This document shows, piece after piece, positions 49,038 to 59,211 of a stretch of 63,511 bases of DNA (its first letter is position 1; every line of letters starts with the position of its first letter). The notes beneath the pieces were generated by a model. That model was given only the letters and a program-made list of their open reading frames with translations. It had not been told where the DNA came from and searched no databases. Both the position numbers and the translations under genes were made by a program. Source of the DNA: Amphimedon queenslandica (Eukaryota > Porifera > Demospongiae > Haplosclerida > Niphatidae); the NCBI RefSeq assembly GCF_000090795.2, contig NW_003546778.1:1-63511 (forward strand). Reading direction: 5' to 3'.

Positions 49038-52000
49038 TATGTCTTAACAATCATAAGAAAAAGTATAAATGTAAGAACTATGCAACACAAATTCCTATAC
49101 CAAAATTCTTATTATCATATCTCATTAAATTGAAATACAATTAAAAATAAAATTTAATGAAACTTACATCAGTTAGTAGACCTTGCCTTCTGATAAACTC
49201 CAACGACCTCATATAAATCTATTATACAAAAATAATAATAATAAAAATATAATACTCTAAAATATAAACTGACATTAATGATGATTTCAAGCTGCTTAAG
49301 GAAAGAGTGTTCGGTGACAATAAGCTCCCATATTGCCTGTTGGCATGACATTTGTGTGGAATTGAGACTCTGCAAGGAGACAGATAATGATGATACCTAA
49401 TAATGCATTAAATCAAATTAAGTCTAATCACATTTTTGATGTCTTCTTCAATTGGCAGTTCATCCCACGAGCTTTCCTGCCAAATAGAAATATTTTAATA
49501 AAATAATAATAAAAATAATAATAACAATAATAAACAAACCTATCTTCTCCTACACCTTACATATTTTACCTATTATGTACTTTGTATGACTTAAATTATT
49601 TTATTTATTTTATTTTTATTTTTATTGTCATCCTCTTATTGTTGTTGTTGTTCTTATAATAATAATAATAAGTATAATAAGTATAATAATAATAATAATG
49701 CACATATGTGGCTCCATAGATCTCCTCTCCTCCTCCCTGAGGTGGGTAGGTCTATTTAACTTTTTGTTTATTTTGCTTCTTTTTTGTTTTGCCTTTGGGT
49801 TCTCTCTCTCTCTCTCCTCCTTTCTGTATATTTTCTCCTCTTTTTGTTGCCCTTTTCTCTCTCATTAATATTTCATAATAATAATAATAATTGTGACCAT
49901 AATTGACAAAAGGGCCCTTATGGCGGATTTTAAAATTGATCTTAATAATGGCAAATATCAACCTGTGAGTGCTTTGTTAGACAATCATTGTTTTTAAAAG
50001 TTTCATGGTAACTTTTTGCATCCTGTGGAGTAATTTTATGACAAATGGGGCTCAGGAAGTTGGATTTCTTAGGCTAGAAAGACAAATTTCACTACCCGCC
50101 ATAAGGTACCTTTTGTCAATTATGGTCACAATTAATAATTATACTTGTACTTACAATTGGATCAATAGGTTCATCAACTATTGGTGGTCTATAGATGTCA
50201 TCGTAGCATTTATTGGATGGAAGTTTGATGATTCCATGTGTATCAAAATAATCCAAGCATGTCTGTACAGTCATTGTGACTACCTCACTCAGAGGCTGTA
50301 GAAAATAAGAAAAATATATAAATAATAATAATAATAATAATAGTAATAATAATAAGTATGTACATGTATGTTCAATTTTTGTGTGTGAGAGAGACTAAAT
50401 AGAACAACAGGGCATGAGCTTACAGATTCAATTTCATTTTCTACAAAATTATTTTGTGATAATACAATTTGAATTGTGGTTCCCTGTAATTAAAAATCAA
50501 AGGATAAACAATAAAGCAATAATAATAATAGCAATAACTACATAATAATAATAATAATATAATAATAATAATGATAATAATTTACTAAATAATCAGTCGA
50601 AGGAGAATGGACATCAGCGACACAGCTATCACCAGTAGCATCATCCTGAGATATGATCATGTAATCAGAAATTCGTGTACAATCTTTCTTCTGCTCATAG
50701 AAAGCAGCCTCAAGGACATTACTACAAAACAGGTAGACATTACATAATATATAAACAAACACACACGCAAAGATAAGTGTCTAAAATGTACATGTAATAA
50801 TATTTGCATATGGCACTCTACTCAAAGTACAAAGTGCATCAAATACCAATTTCACTAATGAAAATTCAAGCATACATTACCAATGACACAAGAACAAGAG
50901 GACAAACTTATATATTCCTTACATAAGTGGGACGCCTTCTTGAGCTACTCCTACAGTTTCGAAAGAAGTCGTGTCGTCTTCGAAATAAATCTTAAAGGCA
51001 TTTGAAGAAAAAGGAGAAGCCTGGAATGATTGAAATAAGAACAATATTGATAAGAGATCTAGCAATTAGTGGTATAGGAAGATTGGAATGCCTTTGAAAT
51101 TTGAATTGTTCTCGTTAGCACACCCACTAAGAGTGGTATCCACACAACCCAACAAAACAGCCTATAGCCTCCATGTACAATGTAGTTCCACAGCCCATTA
51201 CACATTCATGTACACCATATCACATAAAAGCATTTCTCTATAAACCACACCATGTGGCTCTCAGACCCATCCCTGCTCAAGAGCGAGTAATTTTAAACGT
51301 ACGTTTGATGTATCGGAGTCATCATTGCTATTATCAAAGACACAGGAAAGGGTTGGTCTTTTCTTTGCCTGTCTCCCCTCACTGTAGAAGTGATCAGGAC
51401 TCCTACATGAAGAGACACACATGTATACACGGGAAAATTAACAGTCATTAAAGTACAAACAATAGCAATGACTGGTATTTAAGGTGGTACCTTGTTCACA
51501 ATATGGGCTGTTGGATATAAAGTAATAATAATAACAATGTTTGTAAGTCATAGTCCAGTACATCATTCCACTACTCTCCTACCTGACCCAAGGGCTAAGG
51601 ATACTTATTAGTAATACAAGAATGTGCAAGACTCTGTACCACAGTATTCTCTTACATTGAAAGGTCATTCATTTTTAAGTTACGGACCATTAGGTACGGA
51701 AAGACTTAGTACACAGCAACATATTAATTACATGTGAGTGTGTGAACTGAACCAGGAATGTCTTGAATTACTTACGTGGTTGAATCATTGCTTTCAGTTG
51801 AGTTGACTCGGGCTGGAGCTACAAATGGTTAAAAAAACAGTAATATTCCCCTTCTCTCTCTTTTACTCTCTCCCTCTTTCTCCCCCCTCTCTCTCCCCCC
51901 CTCTCTCTCCCCCTCTCCCTCTCTCTCTCTCCCCCCCTCTCTCTCTTCCCCTCTCTCTCTCTCCCTCTCTCTCTCTCTCCTCTTAAGCAAAGATAAAATA

Positions 52001-52835
52001 ATAACTGTATGTTTTGACACTTTTAAAAGTTGTGAAGACAAAAGTAATTTGCTACAAATTACATTTTGATAGCTCAAATCACGCTAATATCATAATATCA
52101 CAATAAATGTGTGTGTGCTACTTTAAAAGGGAAGTATAGGCTTGCAATAGGGGACTATACACAAACCATATTCGTGTATTATTACAATAGTCCAATCATT
52201 AAGTTACAATTACAATTTAACTACTGTCAGGCAAGTGGATGGGATGGTGTTGTTTGAGTAGTATGATCATTTACCTCCTCCTGATATTGTAGCTGTTCTC
52301 CTTGGACAAGTAACTTGATGATGTCCTAAACATTGCACATATTAAATCATTAATCATCATTATGATTATAATTATAATAAAAGGGTTCGCAGTGGCTTAA
52401 AAGAAGGGATAGGTACCATGCAGACCAATAAATGATTATAACAGTAAGCAATGTAGATATTTATGAATAAAAATTAATAATGTGCTTTACTTACCATCTT
52501 TGGATCCTTTGGTACTTTTGGTTCTATGCATTTCTTTGTGTTTTGCTTTTGGGGTTTCCTCTTCCTTCTTCCTTTTCAGTTTCCACGTGCCAGGCTGTAC
52601 CATGAAAAAGCAAAAAAAATTAAAAAGTGTTTCCTGGCAAGCAGTTTATTATATTGTTGTTGATGCCATTCACTTGTTTGTCACTTATTCTCACTGCCCA
52701 TTCAAAAACAATTTGCACTATTTAGTACTTTAAAGTGTATTCACTATCATTTTATCAGTAGTACTTTCTGTACACAAACCCACAAAATATTATTCATTGA
52801 TCCTTTGAGCAAAAGCATGCAAAAAAGCTTACCAT
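41170..52835 (-). CDS. PLEKHG5: RhoGEF, PLEKHG5/Syx type (21 exons, ~1157 aa)
   Basis: Exons: 52833-52835 (ATG only), 52495-52594, 52275-52325, 51776-51818, 51303-51402, 50923-51020, 50586-50721, 50424-50483, 50155-50295, 49432-49476, 49274-49369, 49168-49218, 48894-48986, 47776-47883, 46765-46914, 45505-45639, 44978-45094, 44407-44496, 44312-44351, 43796-43911, 41170-42870. Layout: basic N-terminus (KLKRKKEEETPKAKHKEM); ubiquitin-like region ~99-177; DH domain ~262-450 (QQAIWELIVTEHSFLKQLEI, NRLRLKDFLAIPRQRLMKYQ); PH ~471-590 (VFLFSDMLLITKPNKGK, FTLKANSAHIAKGWRDQI); then a 566-residue Ser/Arg-rich disordered tail in one exon. DH-PH proteins load GTP on Rho GTPases; PLEKHG5 activates RhoA at junctions and in autophagy. 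Order and motifs fit PLEKHG5 best; PLEKHG6 or a common ancestor is possible. The start in a 3-nt coding exon is inferred. Confidence 0.82.
43522..43771. mobile_element. TA-flanked MITE (CCATATTTCCTCAAATAAAAG ends)
   Basis: CCATATTTCCTCAAATAAAA and, inverted, CCATATATCCTCAAATAAAA, both flanked by TA. In the intron before the last PLEKHG5 exon. Confidence 0.7.
44059..44255. mobile_element. TA-flanked MITE (CCATATAGTAGTTTCTTCGAGG ends)
   Basis: Left CCATATAGTAGTTTCTTCGA, right the reverse complement of CAGTATACTGGGGTTTTTTTG. Related to the element at 29961-30138. Confidence 0.6.
44577..44780. mobile_element. TA-flanked MITE (CCGTATAGCTCTTTAATTTGG ends)
   Basis: Left CCGTATAGCTCTTTAATTTG; right tip CTGTATAACGCTTTATTTTG (reverse complement); inner GGCGATT / AATCGCC pairing. 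Confidence 0.65.
45260..45470. mobile_element. MITE, diverged
   Basis: AGCTGGTAATTTTAGAGTGGG at the left against CTGTATAACTGCTAATTTTG (reverse complement) at the right; the left tip is decayed. Confidence 0.45.
46558..46734. mobile_element. pogo/Tigger-like MITE, copy 8
   Basis: Inverted orientation, TA-flanked; the only full copy found outside the AP2M1 gene, in a PLEKHG5 intron. Confidence 0.8.
47056..47500. repeat. Minisatellite, ~25-32 bp imperfect units
   Basis: Repeated GTACATTCATTATAGAGGGTAT-like units, with a TG run inside (47190-47217). In a PLEKHG5 intron. Confidence 0.7.
47949..48153. mobile_element. MITE with GGTGGTT ends, second copy
   Basis: Near-identical to 25407-25616 (few substitutions), including GCCTATGGTGGTCGGGGGTG and the CTAGGCAGAACCCTG end. 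Confidence 0.6.
48687..48740. repeat. AAT microsatellite
   Basis: AATAATAAT run of ~50 bp in a PLEKHG5 intron; similar shorter runs dot the other introns of this gene. Confidence 0.8.
49891..50131. mobile_element. MITE with TTGTGACCATAATTGACAAA ends
   Basis: Perfect inverted repeat TTGTGACCATAATTGACAAA / TTTGTCAATTATGGTCACAA, extended by CTTATGGCGG / CCGCCATAAG. 241 bp, in a PLEKHG5 intron. Confidence 0.8.
51850..51985. repeat. CT-rich low-complexity tract
   Basis: ~135 bp of CTCTCT/CCCC on the plus strand in a PLEKHG5 intron. Confidence 0.85.
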
Positions 52836-53054
52836 ACTGAAAGATTACAACTCGAACACTCTCAATGTGAAGAAATACTGGAAAGAAATATCGGATCAGA
52901 GAAGGATCTGTTGTATTTTAACACTGTTCAGGTATGGACTATGATATTCAGAGTAAACAGCACTCGAAGAAGCAGCACAAGCTTTTTGATGCTAAGAAGT
53001 TCACGGCTCCTCCTATTATAATGAAGCCTGGCAGACCACACCTCTGTAAAAGGA

Positions 53055-54643
53055 ATGGCGGACGGAAGGAGTGAAGATGTACCCGGAGAAAAATGGGACA
53101 GATGCGTGGCAGACACTTTACTAAAATCAGGCAAGACACCAAGACATTAAATTGCTTATATTTATATTTATTTTTAGGAGTTGGACTTGGAATAGGTGCC
53201 CTGTGTTCATTAGTATTGTTTAAACGTAAGCAAAATAATTTAAATAACTAAATTATTTGCAAGGGATAGAGTATTAATAAATTGCACACTTATCAGGGCC
53301 GTTACTGTATTAGTGGGTAATTTTAGATGAACAAAATGTTGTTAATACTATGCAACATGTTTTCTCACAATGCATGCTTCACGAGCTGACCTTTTGGTAT
53401 AAAAAATCAGTTTTAATCATTAAGGATTAATACATGCTTGTATCAGGAGCTGGGAGTGATTTGGGAGCCAATTTTTGGATAAAACCATGACCTTTTCTGC
53501 TTTTTCCAAAATTGGTTTGTTTCTTAAAATGCTCATAACTCAAAAATATTTGGTTGGGAACAGCTCAAACTTTCTACATAGCATAAAGACATCAATATGT
53601 ATCAGAAAATGTAATAAAATTTTGGGGTGATTCTTGAGTCATTTTTTGGAAAAAACCATGGGCTATAGCCTTGGGTATTTTCAGAATCTGGACAATTTTT
53701 TTTAAATGGCCGTAACTTGAAAAATTTAAGTTGAAATCAGCTCAAACTTTCTACACAGCATAAGGACATCAATATGTATCAAAAAACGTAATAAAAATTT
53801 GAGGTGATTTCGGAGCCATTTTTTGGAAAAACCATGGGCTATAGCCTTGGGTATTTTTCAGAATTTTGACATTTTCTTAAAATGGCCATAACTTGAAAAA
53901 TTGAAGTTGGAATCAGCTCAAACTTTCTACACAGCATAAGGACATCAATATGTATCAAAAAACGTAATAAAAATTTGAGGTGATTTCGGAGCCATTTTTT
54001 GGAAAAAACCATGGGCTATATATAGCCTTGGGTATTTTTCAGAATTTCGACATTTTCTGAAAATGGCCATAAACTTGAAAAATATTTGTCGGAATCAGCT
54101 CAAACTTTCTACACAGCACAAGGACATCAATGTGCATCGAAAAACGTAATTAAAATTTGAGGTGATTCCGGAGCCATTTTTTGAAAAAACCATGGGCTAT
54201 AAAATAGTCTTGGGTGTTTTTCAGAAAATAGCTCAATTTTTTAAATGGCCATAGCCTGGAAAATTTTCGTTGAAAATAGCTCAAGTTTTGTACACAACAT
54301 AAGGGACACCAATACGCTAATGATGTACATGACATGCTTGCTTTTTTGTTAGGAGAAAAAATTGCAGTTATAATAGAAAACAAACTTTTAAAAAGCTGAT
54401 TATTTACAAGCATTATTGCCCTTAAAATCCACCAAGAGTTATAATCATAATAGTTTGTATTCGTAATAGCCACTCTAAAATGTAATAATAATAATTATTA
54501 TTATTTTTATTTTAGGTCGGACCTGGCCAATAGTTCTCGGTACTGGTTTTGGATTAGGTTTTGCCATATCAAATTGTCAGCATGATTTTAAAAGAGTGGA
54601 GAGCTTACATATGAAACCAATAAAGTTGACTGTTAAAAACTAA
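53055..54643 (+). CDS. MICOS10: MICOS10 (Mic10/MINOS1), 3 exons, 83 aa
   Basis: Exons 53055-53130, 53178-53225, 54516-54643. Mic10 is the inner-membrane protein that bends crista junctions as oligomers within MICOS. The protein has the family start (EKWDRCVADTLLKSG), a first membrane helix with the glycine motif GVGLGIGALCSLVLFKR, the loop RTWPIVLG, a second helix with GTGFGLGFAIS, and the conserved NCQHDF near the C-terminus. Its length (83 aa) agrees with human (78). Intron 1 (47 bp) appears to use a GC donor (CAG|GCAAGA); no GT donor there gives the right phase. Intron 2 (1290 bp) is filled with a satellite array. Confidence 0.92.
53445..54315. repeat. ~177-bp satellite array, ~5 monomers
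   Basis: The motif GCTCAAACTTTCTACA recurs at about 53563, 53739, 53916 and 54095, with a diverged one at about 54280. Each monomer also has GGACATCAATATGTATC and CCATGGGCTATAGCCTTGGG. Central monomers are the most alike. The whole array lies within MICOS10 intron 2. Confidence 0.8.
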
Positions 54644-54860
54644 CAATTATCTATTTGTTCATATTATTAGTGTCCATTGTATCACATCAATTTGTTGCTT
54701 GATTATTATTGTCAAAGGGAAGTTGTAAAAAAGCTAGTGCAATTTAGTAAAAGAAAAATTGAAAAAAGAAACGACCCTGTTCAGATTAGTAGTATCCTAT
54801 GTATCACATCAATTTCATCGAAAAAGAAAAGTACAATTTTCAAAAAAAAGGTAAAAGAAA

Positions 54861-54933
54861 CGACCCTGCCAGGATTTGAACCTGGAATCTTCTGATCCGT
54901 AGTCAGACGCCTTATCCGTTGGGCCACAGGGCC
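54861..54933 (-). tRNA. tRNA-Arg(ACG): tRNA-Arg (anticodon ACG)
   Basis: The minus strand folds as a complete 73-nt cloverleaf without intron: acceptor stem GGCCCTG/CAGGGTC (one G-U), A box TGGCCCAACGG, anticodon stem TCTGA/TCAGA around loop CTACGGA, and T arm CCAGG-TTCAAAT-CCTGG with B box GGTTCAAATCC. Anticodon ACG decodes CGN Arg. A T-rich stretch (TTTCTTTT) follows as a pol III terminator. Confidence 0.95.
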
Positions 54934-55099
54934 TCACCGGAAGAATAGGCTGGTTTGTAAGTAATTAATATTATAATTATAGGAGAAGTGATGCCATGTG
55001 GGGTGGTTTATGCGCATGCGCTGATTCTTCTATTTCTTCAATTTTTGACTTTGAGTAACTCTGAAAGATCTTCAACCATCCCTATTTAGCCTACTCAAA

Positions 55100-55970
55100 A
55101 TGCCTTCTAAAGCCGTCAAGGTAAGATATTGAGCTGCATGAAGTAATGTTGAACTTTACTTTATAATAATACAGAAAGGAGCCGGGAGCAAAAAGGGAAG
55201 TAAAGCAAAGAAAATCCAGCTAAAATACACTGTAGACTGTACCACACCAGTAGAGGACGAGATTATGGACGCTGGAGCATTTGTAAGTCAATACACCAAC
55301 CTATTGAACTGATGAAATGATAAAAGCACATGAAGTTGGGTTAGGGTTACCTTCCCTTGTCCCAAAACATGGCCGTGTGTGCTTTATTGTTATTGTTACT
55401 GTAGGAAGATTTCCTGAGGGCTCGTATTAAGGTTGGTGGTAAGACTGGTAACCTTGGGAATGAAGTGAACCTGGCACGTGACAAGAACTTGTTGACAGTG
55501 ACATCAGAGATACCATTTTCAAAAAGGTACGACCACACATTGTTGATAATTAACAGTATATCTTTGGGTTGTGTATGTGTCACATGTGTCAATATTCTTA
55601 CATGTACTTTTATTATGTCGTATATTAAACAGCCAGAAATATTGGTGAGAGTTTGTGAAAAATTTATAATTGGCCGATTTTATATTGGGGATGTAACAGT
55701 GACATATCATTGGACATGCTCGGAATAAAGCAAAATGGTGGATTTTATATCAGTGTTTACATAATTTACCAATAAATTGTACTTTGTTCTATAGTCAAAG
55801 AATACTACTCTTTTTGTAGGTACTTGAAGTATTTGACTAAGAAGTTTCTCAAGAAGAATCAGCTCCGTGACTACATACGTGTTGTCGCTAATGCCAAGAC
55901 CTCATACGAGTTGAGGTACCTTCACATTGCTGGAGCTGAAGATGATGAGAGTGATGATGATCAAGATTAA
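55100..55970 (+). CDS. RPL22: Ribosomal protein eL22 (4 exons, 133 aa)
   Basis: Exons 55100-55120, 55175-55282, 55405-55526, 55820-55970. Recognised by the basic N-terminus ([13 protein letters not shown]), the core [64 protein letters not shown] and SYELRY, and the acidic tail ([11 protein letters not shown]). Human eL22 is 128 aa. It is a component of the 60S subunit; the acidic tail is typical of the family. The first intron, just after seven codons, is usual for ribosomal protein genes. Confidence 0.96.
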
Positions 55971-56382
55971 ACCTTCTTTATTGTTATTATGCTCACTGTA
56001 CATTTTGAAGAAAGTGATTAAAATTATAATTTAAGTGGAAATTATAATTAATTGCATTTCATGTTGCATATCATATCAGAGTCAAAAATTCACAGCTATC
56101 TTTTAAAAAATTATATTTACAATCAGTGCATGTGGGTGGAAGTCATTGGATCAATTGCCTGAAATTTTATAGGCAAAACAATTAAGCCTACTAAGATAGG
56201 GTCAAGCTAACTTAAAAAGTAATACTTCTTTTGATTCTATATCTCATATTAAAAGTGTAAAATTAAAATGTATCCTTTCATTTGTATGTGTACACCATCA
56301 ATTGCACTTGCTGTGTATACCTGTTGATCAAATATTAATCAAAAGAAGCAAAAATTAATTTCAGTATTACAATAATTGATAA

Positions 56383-58731
56383 TTAATCCAATAACTGACT
56401 AACAGCATACAAAACCATTCTATCAATACTACTCAATTGTGGCTGACCATAATTGTTCTGATACTCAATTATTCTTGTGTCTCTGAATACAAAGTTCAAA
56501 GTCATCCTATACAATGAGGCTTCATTTGAGTCATAATTGCAGACTACTCCATACATTACTATTGTTTTAAAATAAGTACCACACTCAATGGCTGTTTCAG
56601 CTACTTTCCCAGCAGCAGCCATCATGTTGGCTAATAATTGTGAGAGAGTACTGTCTTCTGCTGACTCCACTTGCTGTTCCTCATCCTCTTCCATCTGTTG
56701 CTCCAATCCCCGATCCTCCTCCAGTTCCAGTACACTTTGTATTACGACTCCACAATACGAGTTTTTCTTCAATATGCAACAGCCTGGTTTTGAATTCTGA
56801 TAGCATGTATAATTTCGTGAGGCAAGCTGTACCTCTGATATGACAAAACAGTCTTTTAGAAACTACGAGTTGTAGCCAATCCGCCAATTGCTGGTTGTGA
56901 TTAATCTTAACTGACCGTGCAGGTTTGCTCCGAATGTCATCAAAAGCTTGTTTGGCAGCGGCACGGCACTGCTCCAAAGATTCAATAAAATTTTTAGGAT
57001 CAATATTCTCCGATGCTTCATAAATGCGTTCAGCTACCTCATCTATTGTAGATTCAAAAAATACTTGTCTTACTGGAATAAAAGGTATTTGAATAACCAC
57101 TGCAGCTAGTGCAGCTCTAAGATCATCCCAACATCCCTTAAATTCAAGAAAGTGACCTAATGTGGTTCTGCTGGCACGAAGAGGTGTATCAAATACATAC
57201 ATGTACTTCCCCTTCATAACTGTAACATACTCCCCAGCCACATTGCGGTCTTTCTGATCTTCTATTTGAGAGCATGGTTTTAGCATATCTCGTAATGCAT
57301 CCAAAGGAATTGTAGAGGGAAAGCCAGAGGTGGGGGGAGCATTAAGGCATACTTCACAATAAACTGGATTGTAGATATCTACCAAACAGAATGTCCTACA
57401 ATAAAGATTTAATATTCAGTTCCATACACCCTTAAAAATTACTTCAAAATTTGACTCACATCTTCATATTATTGTTGTCACTTAAAACTCTGAAGACAAA
57501 CCCTTTATGTGATGATTGTAAAGTACACTTTTCTGATTCCAATTTCTTCATCAAGGAATCACATTTCTTTGCAACAGCTCTCATATCATTATCAATTTGC
57601 CAAACCATATCAAATGCACTTGATGTCGTTTCGGGGAAATTCAATTTACATGTAGCCATAGTCCACAAACGTCCTCTGCAATCCAAGCAATCGGTTATAC
57701 ACTCATTGACATTCTTAATATGTTCCTCAAGAGACTGTATCTCTTTAAGAGCCTGGAGGTGTTTCAATAGCTCCTATTACAAATAGACAGGTCTACTTTA
57801 ACAAACATCATATCACTGCTTACTGTTTCACCAGATTCAGACATGCCATCCCTTCTACTACTACCAAATCCACCTAATAATAAATTAATAATGAATTAAC
57901 AATTAATAGAAAGAGTACAGTAAACCCAACAACCTACATAGATACATATTATAGTAGTCTTAATTCTTTTTTGTCATGAATTGATAATTTATATTGTTTA
58001 CAACGTACATTTTATTTTGTGGTGTTGTGCATTTTGAGAATAATGATAATGATAATAATAATAATATCCAATCACCTTTTTTCATTTTCTCGGCCTTTGG
58101 AGCTTTATCAGTTCCACTCTCCTCACTGCTGTCATCATCACTCTTGCTCTCTGATTCCTCCTGCTTTCTTTTAGTACCAGCGGCTTTAGCTGGTTCCTTT
58201 GCCTCTTCCTACAGATACACATAATACCAATAGAACCCACCATCAACAATCATCAACTTTGTTAATTCTGATCAAAATTAAATTTTTATAAATTTTAAAA
58301 TTGTTCCAAAATCGGACCAAAGACCATAGTACACAGTCTTTACCTAAATTTTTAAATTGGCTAGGAAGGAATTCTCCATTTTTATAATTTTTTCTGATAC
58401 ATATACATGTCTTTATGTTGTGTTTGAAGTTAAAGCTGATTCCAATCAAAATTAGAGTTTTTATGAATTTTTAAAGTTACTTAAATACTGGTAACTATGT
58501 TTAAAAGTTACAACACACATCAGTGACACATGGACACCATTCTATGACACATGTTGAAGGAAAACTCCACATAACAAATCAAAAGTATGTCACTATTACC
58601 TTGCTAGCCTTCTTCTTTTTCTTTTTATCAGTTTCAACTACCTCTGGTACAACTGCTACCGCTACTTCATCACTGTCCTTGGTCTTCTCGAATTTCTTTG
58701 ACTTTTTCATTTCCGTTTGTTCTTTGACAGC
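56383..58731 (-). CDS. Unrecognised protein, Lys/Glu-rich start plus globular region (~6 exons, ~523 aa)
   Basis: Exons: 58600-58731, 58076-58208, 57824-57873, 57460-57773, 56833-57395, 56383-56783; all phases agree. The final 48-bp intron (56784-56832) is needed to join the two long frames. The N-terminal ~100 residues are charged and repetitive (TDKKKKKKASK, ESESKSDDDSSEESG), suggesting a nuclear or disordered region. Residues from about the fourth exon look folded, with helical, Cys-containing segments (NECITDCLDCRGRLW), then CLVDIYNPVYCEVC, DTPLRASRTTLGHFLEF and an acidic stretch EQQMEEDEEQQVESAED before the C-terminus. I do not recognise the family. The start codon is uncertain: the first in-frame Met of the first exon is at 58710, and an upstream non-coding or short coding exon is possible. 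A diverged copy of the first exon lies at 62757-62915. Confidence 0.65.
58245..58500. repeat. Satellite-family monomer in an intron
   Basis: Contains CTGATACATATACATGTC, TTATGTTGTGTTTGAAG and GATTCCAATCAAAATTAG, as in the 35-37 kb and 40 kb copies. Confidence 0.55.
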
Positions 58732-58779
58732 CTATAGCAAAGAAAAGAATACTAGATATTAATAAAAGCTACCTTCTTG

Positions 58780-59211
58780 CTTTTTTAATCAACAGAACAG
58801 TGAATTTAACACAAGGACTCATGTGATCTGACAAGAAGTGGTAATCTACAGTATGCATGCGCAAAACCATGTGGCTCTATCACTTGAGTTGAACTGAAAA
58901 TTATGTAGCCTAGGTGGTGCAGCAAGGCTTTGGAAGGTGCCTTTGTCTTTTCCTATAGGGTATTCATGCATGAACACACACTCTCTCCCAGTTGCATTGG
59001 TTACTGCTGTTCAGTAATACCTGATTTAATGATTGTTATTATGATTATTCATTATTGTGACTTTTATAATTATAAATGATTATAATTATGCATCAATAAT
59101 TACTAATTAATCACCTGATGCTCTACTTAAAAATAATTATCACTTCTAGTGCATGGGAGGCAAAGTGTTGAGCCCTTGTTTCTTCTCTGTTTTTTGTTAG
59201 CAGCTTCTCGA
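58780..59211. promoter_or_regulatory. Divergent upstream region of the unknown gene and the DEATH gene
   Basis: No coding sequence supported. Holds GCATGCGCAAAACCATGTGGCT (58855-58876), repeated at 63113-63134 next to the duplicated first exon, which marks it as probable promoter sequence of the minus-strand gene. Confidence 0.4.

Noticed and set aside
51829..52077. Frame with ERERERE repeat
   Set aside because: Translation of the CT-rich tract in a PLEKHG5 intron.
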